Source: Trichostrongylus colubriformis (Eukaryota; Nematoda; Chromadorea; Rhabditida; Trichostrongylidae). From it: a stretch of DNA of 64,000 bases. Of this stretch, positions 60,426-64,000 are shown piece after piece (within the stretch, counting starts at the first letter, position 1; each line of letters begins with the position of its first letter). The stretch spans positions 51,664,873 through 51,728,872 of the forward strand of contig OZ022257.1 in the NCBI GenBank assembly GCA_963978905.1, in the 5' to 3' direction. Below the pieces are notes generated by a model. That model had not been told where the DNA came from. It saw only the letters and a program-made list of their open reading frames with translations, and did not search any database. The translations under genes were made by a program, and so were the position numbers.

Positions 60426-61926
60426 GTGCTTTCACTCTTTTCACTTTCACTCGAGTAAGGGCTTTCGCTCAAGTTCCTTCCGCCTAGGAACCCTTGAACG
60501 ATCAAATGGTAGACGTGCTACTATAGAGTGCGGAATACCCTCTTATGGTCGTTCTCGCATCGGATCAACCCAGGCTGCGCCGCACAGTGATCAATGGAAT
60601 CCCCCTTCCCTGGTTTTTCTGCAATGAACACACAGTCAGTCATCAGTTCGCCATCACAGAAAACCCCCGTCCCCCCCTTCCTGTTAACGGAGACGATACG
60701 CACTGTGATAATGATCGATATCGGCGTGCGCTCACACAGATCAGCTATGAAAATGATGAAGTGTGAAGAAAAGTCCGAAATGAATGATGGCGGTTCGGCG
60801 CCGCGTCAACACCACCGCTCACTACCCCGTGATAATCAGCGTCTTCATTGTCACGTCACAGCATTTTAAACCGCAGATGCCAAAAAACATGCGTCAGGAA
60901 TGTCAAATATTGCCTTATCAGATGATAACGATGGTGATAATAACGTACTACTGTAGAGTGCAGATATTACTGTAATTATACGATACAGAGAATATTAATT
61001 ATTTCTTCATGCTATATAGTACCAAAATCATAGATAAAACATCACATAAGAGGACTAAGATATGAACGAATCATGCAGTAGTTATGTATGTACTCATGAT
61101 ATAACCCATAGCCCATGTTACGTCCTCCCTGACATGGAGTTTAAACTTACACCAAGAAAACGTTTGTTGACTACCATTGACCCCAGAAATATATCATGAG
61201 AATATAGAAATAATTTATAGTGATGGTATAATAAAATAAAACTTGATACATAGGGTAAAAGAAACGGTGAAGCAAGAATGTTGCCTATCCACTGTCCCAC
61301 CTGCATAAAATTTCATAGATTACGACAAACACAACATAAAAGTGTTTGAGAAAGATTGTGCAATTTGTAAATTCATTCAAGATTCTGAATTAAATCGAAC
61401 CCGAACCAAAAAGGGATGCAGTCTCAAACGGAGGGAATTTCGCATACTGGGTGTACGCCCACTTACGTGGGAGCTAGCCTGAAGACATTTCGTACCTTTG
61501 GTTACCTACCGTTTTTCAGTATATCTTTTGTGCAGCTAACCCAGATCCCTGAGCATGCATTTTTTTACGGGATAACGTTTCTCGTGACTACAGCAAGTAT
61601 TTTCGTCAAGAAAGTGAAGATTAAAATTCGATGATGGAATAAACTCCGGAATGTAAATATGCGAAATGAGAACTCCCATCAAATATGAGCCACTGACCGC
61701 ATGGAGGAAACTTATACATTTTTGAAATTCAAAGATGTTCCCTCTGTAAATTGCTGCAATCTGAAAAATTTAGGCTTCGAAGTTCATTTCTTTGAAATTT
61801 ATTCAAAAATGATAAAAGTGTGAAAATACAGTATCAAAAGAGAAGTAGAAAGCAAATATAAAAGTGTGCAGATTCGCGGTTATCTACATGATCCCAAGCT
61901 TTCATTGATCTTTAGAATTTTGATCT

Positions 61927-62208
61927 ACATCAATACTTAGACGCTGGAACGCTAACGTTCTGCACTTTCCCTGCTTTCCACATTGTTTGAATTTGTTAAA
62001 CTATTTTTTTGAGACTAGCTGTTTCTCTACAAGAAAATGATTCACGATCTGATGGTGATATATAGTGATTACATCAATATTTAGACGCTGGAACGCGAAC
62101 ATTCTGCACTTTGCTTTCTATATTGTTTGAATTTGTTTAACTATTTTTTGAGACTAGCTGTTTCCCTACAAGAAATTGGCTCTCGATCTGATGGTGATAT
62201 ATAGTGAT
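61927..62208 (+). repeat. Two-copy tandem duplication, ~144-bp unit
   Basis: The unit begins ACATCAATACTTAGACGCTG and ends GGTGATATATAGTGAT. It occurs twice head to tail with several substitutions and small indels. No coding function is seen. Confidence 0.9.
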
Positions 62209-62430
62209 AAATGATATTTATGTTCTGCCACTGACGAGGGGTATGTAAACCCCTCTTGACGGTAGAGTTATACTTTCTACAATAAAGGTTCGTCCGCGTA
62301 GAAGTCTGCAGCTGCAAGTCCCGGAATCGGCCGGCATCCAACAGTACGAAGAAACTGCTATGTAATAAAATGTTGTCTTTTTTGAAATTATTATATCCTA
62401 AATAATGGTAATAATTAAAGAGGAATTGTA

Positions 62431-62444
62431 GGGGGGGGGGGGGG
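62431..62444. repeat. Run of 14 G
   Basis: An uninterrupted G14 tract on the plus strand, the second longest homopolymer of this kind here. Confidence 0.95.
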
Positions 62445-62763
62445 TCTTGTAATGAAGAGAGTTTACTTGCGGTTCGCACGAGTCCTCAGACGGAAGCGAA
62501 TTTATAATGAATATCTGTTATAATGCAATATAAATATACTATAAGTTGCTATTATTACACACGTTCATGTGAAAAGCTGTCTCCTACAGTTTTTTTTGTT
62601 CATCGAAAAAATGATGTTTTCTGTAAAACTGTAAAGAAGAGTAAGATTTGTGCCTCTTCGAGTTCTGCTCATTTTGGAATGTTTCCATAATCCAGTGGTG
62701 AAATAGTAATTCGTAATGGAAACAAATCGAAATAGGGTATCAGTGATAGCCTGTATTTTCCAG

Positions 62764-63760
62764 GTGCAAGAACTTAATGGTTCTGTCCATCACCATGCAC
62801 ATACATATTTGAGGCCCGTTGTGAGTTTTTTTTGAATGATTTTTTTGTTGCATCGGCTTCTTTTCTTCGTGTTTCGTATGGATTGGAATAAATGGGCCGT
62901 AGCGTATCGTGTAAGGCTGCCGTTACCATTCCATAGTAGAAACCTAAATTTTGCAAACAAAAACTATCTAGCTACTTCTGGCAACGAAACATGCTTTCGA
63001 GGTGATCCATGAGTTTATTGCGGATAAATTTTGGGACCATATTTCAGTACGCTCGCAAATCTCAGCTTGTATCAAGAACAGGTATGTGGAGATTGCGAAA
63101 ATGCCATTTTCATTTTGTTCAATGTCCTTTGGTAAGCAATTAGCGAGCAGATAAACCAGGAGATTGACAGCCGATTAGTGCTTGGGTTTCACCGAAACAG
63201 CTTTTTCATGAATCGTGCCCTTTGTCTGATGCACCCACTCGGTGTTTCTTGCAAAAAAAAAACTCTATCTCCATCCAGAACATTCCATATATGGCATGGA
63301 ATGCAAAAGTGATAACGTGTTAATAATGTCAGGACCAATACTTAAGAAGCACTAAATCGAGTTTTTAGATATGAAAGATACCAAATCAAACAGAAAAGAC
63401 TAATAGGATAGAGATTAATAGAAAATAATAATAGGATAGGAGTACAGGTAATAGTAATGAAAATGTGAACGGAAGTGCTGATGAAGACGGGGAATCCCCT
63501 GAGAACCCATAAGGGTGTCCGTGTTCCGACTGAAACGCATGAGCATCATCCACAAATAGAAATTCTGTAGGTGTTTATGATACGGTGATTTGATTAGCCA
63601 TTATACAAGTACAAGTTGAAAGGAAAATTGCGTCGCTTGAGCACCAGAAGAAAATGATTGGAGTAAAAAAAGACGTCTTGACCAATTACTGCTTATACTT
63701 TTCAGAATTAAATATTCTCTTGGAATGAAACTAGAAATGATTGATTATATTGAATTGTAG
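62764..63760 (+). CDS. Last three exons of an unidentified plus-strand gene
   Basis: The exons are 62,764-62,820, 62,972-63,081 and 63,706-63,760. Acceptors are TTTTCCAG, TATCTAG and TTTTCAG; donors are GTT|GTGAGT and CAG|GTATGT. Phases are 0/0, 0/2 and 2/stop, so they join without a break and end in TAG: VQELNGSVHHHAHTYLRPV, then LLLATKHAFEVIHEFIADKF and WDHISVRSQISACIKN, then RIKYSLGMKLEMIDYIEL. The agreement of splice sites, phase and stop supports a real 3' end. The first exon is the weakest, because the minus strand is also open there. The function is unknown; I recognise no domain. Exons at 49.6, 53.4, 57.7 and 60.3 kb may belong to the same gene. Confidence 0.5.
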
Positions 63761-64000
63761 TATAAATTTTTGGTGCTCCAAAAGAATGATTATCATGCAA
63801 CAAGACGTTAGGTTTTTTCGAGCTGATTTCTGCACTCTGTGGGTATTGAACCCATGGCAAAAGCTCATGTGGCATACATGTACATGTTTAGCCGCAGATC
63901 CTTTCTGGTAAGCAAAAAGTCGTTTCCGCTGTTTTGATAGAGCGGTTGGAGCTATGGGCCGCTCAAGGACAGTGAACAGTGAGCATCTTTACAAAGAGTA

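Noticed and set aside
63828..63912. tRNA-like segment on the minus strand (GGGTTCAATACCC resembles a T-arm)
   Set aside because: The T-arm-like hairpin is present, but I could not pair an acceptor stem or a normal anticodon arm. At most it is a tRNA-derived relic.

Overview
The window reads as nuclear DNA from a nematode. The evidence is two split genes with nematode-like protein features, intron ends of the GT...TTTCAG type, and a heavy load of Tc1/mariner, Ty3/gypsy and fold-back elements. Large introns, low gene density and poly-G/C runs would fit a parasitic clade V species such as a strongylid or hookworm, but that placement is inference. Nothing looks prokaryotic: no operons, ribosome binding sites, CRISPR arrays, rRNA or convincing tRNA were found.

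Layout. Positions 1-32,200 hold no gene I can support. They hold repeats: a 214-bp segment present at 5.1 kb and again inside a TA-flanked element at 8.3-9.2 kb; a 67-bp tandem duplication at 15.2 kb; fold-back elements at 18.7-19.3 kb; a 1,245-bp element with ~430-bp inverted arms at 20.3-21.5 kb; a dispersed family with copies at 22.5, 23.9 and 28.2 kb; and a mariner remnant (27.1-28.0 kb) lying inside a palindromic element whose near relative is intact at 28.87 kb. Positions 32,234-37,198 carry a complete seven-exon minus-strand gene for a HABP4/SERBP1-family RNA-binding protein (375 aa, nematode vig-1 type), with two small elements in its second intron. Positions 38.8-42.4 kb are a graveyard of Ty3/gypsy-like LTR elements ending in one 2.4-kb element with two 145-bp LTRs and a 5-bp target duplication. 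It has Gag and integrase but no reverse transcriptase. Positions 42.4-47.3 kb are repeat-rich.

Positions 47,457-48,518 (minus) carry the three C-terminal zinc-finger exons of a Kruppel-like factor; its 5' exons were not found. From 49.6 to 63.8 kb several plus-strand open stretches with matching splice sites suggest a long gene I cannot identify. Its last three exons (62,764-63,760) fit together in phase and end in a stop. Inside this region lies an apparently intact 1,281-bp maT-type (DD37D) transposon with a 336-aa transposase.

Functionally, the recognised host genes are an RGG-rich ribosome/RNA-associated protein and a KLF transcription factor. They are not an obvious pathway. The main interest is the mobile-element ecology: nested insertions, small elements with readable target duplications, a possibly active transposase, and a palindromic family with shared ends.
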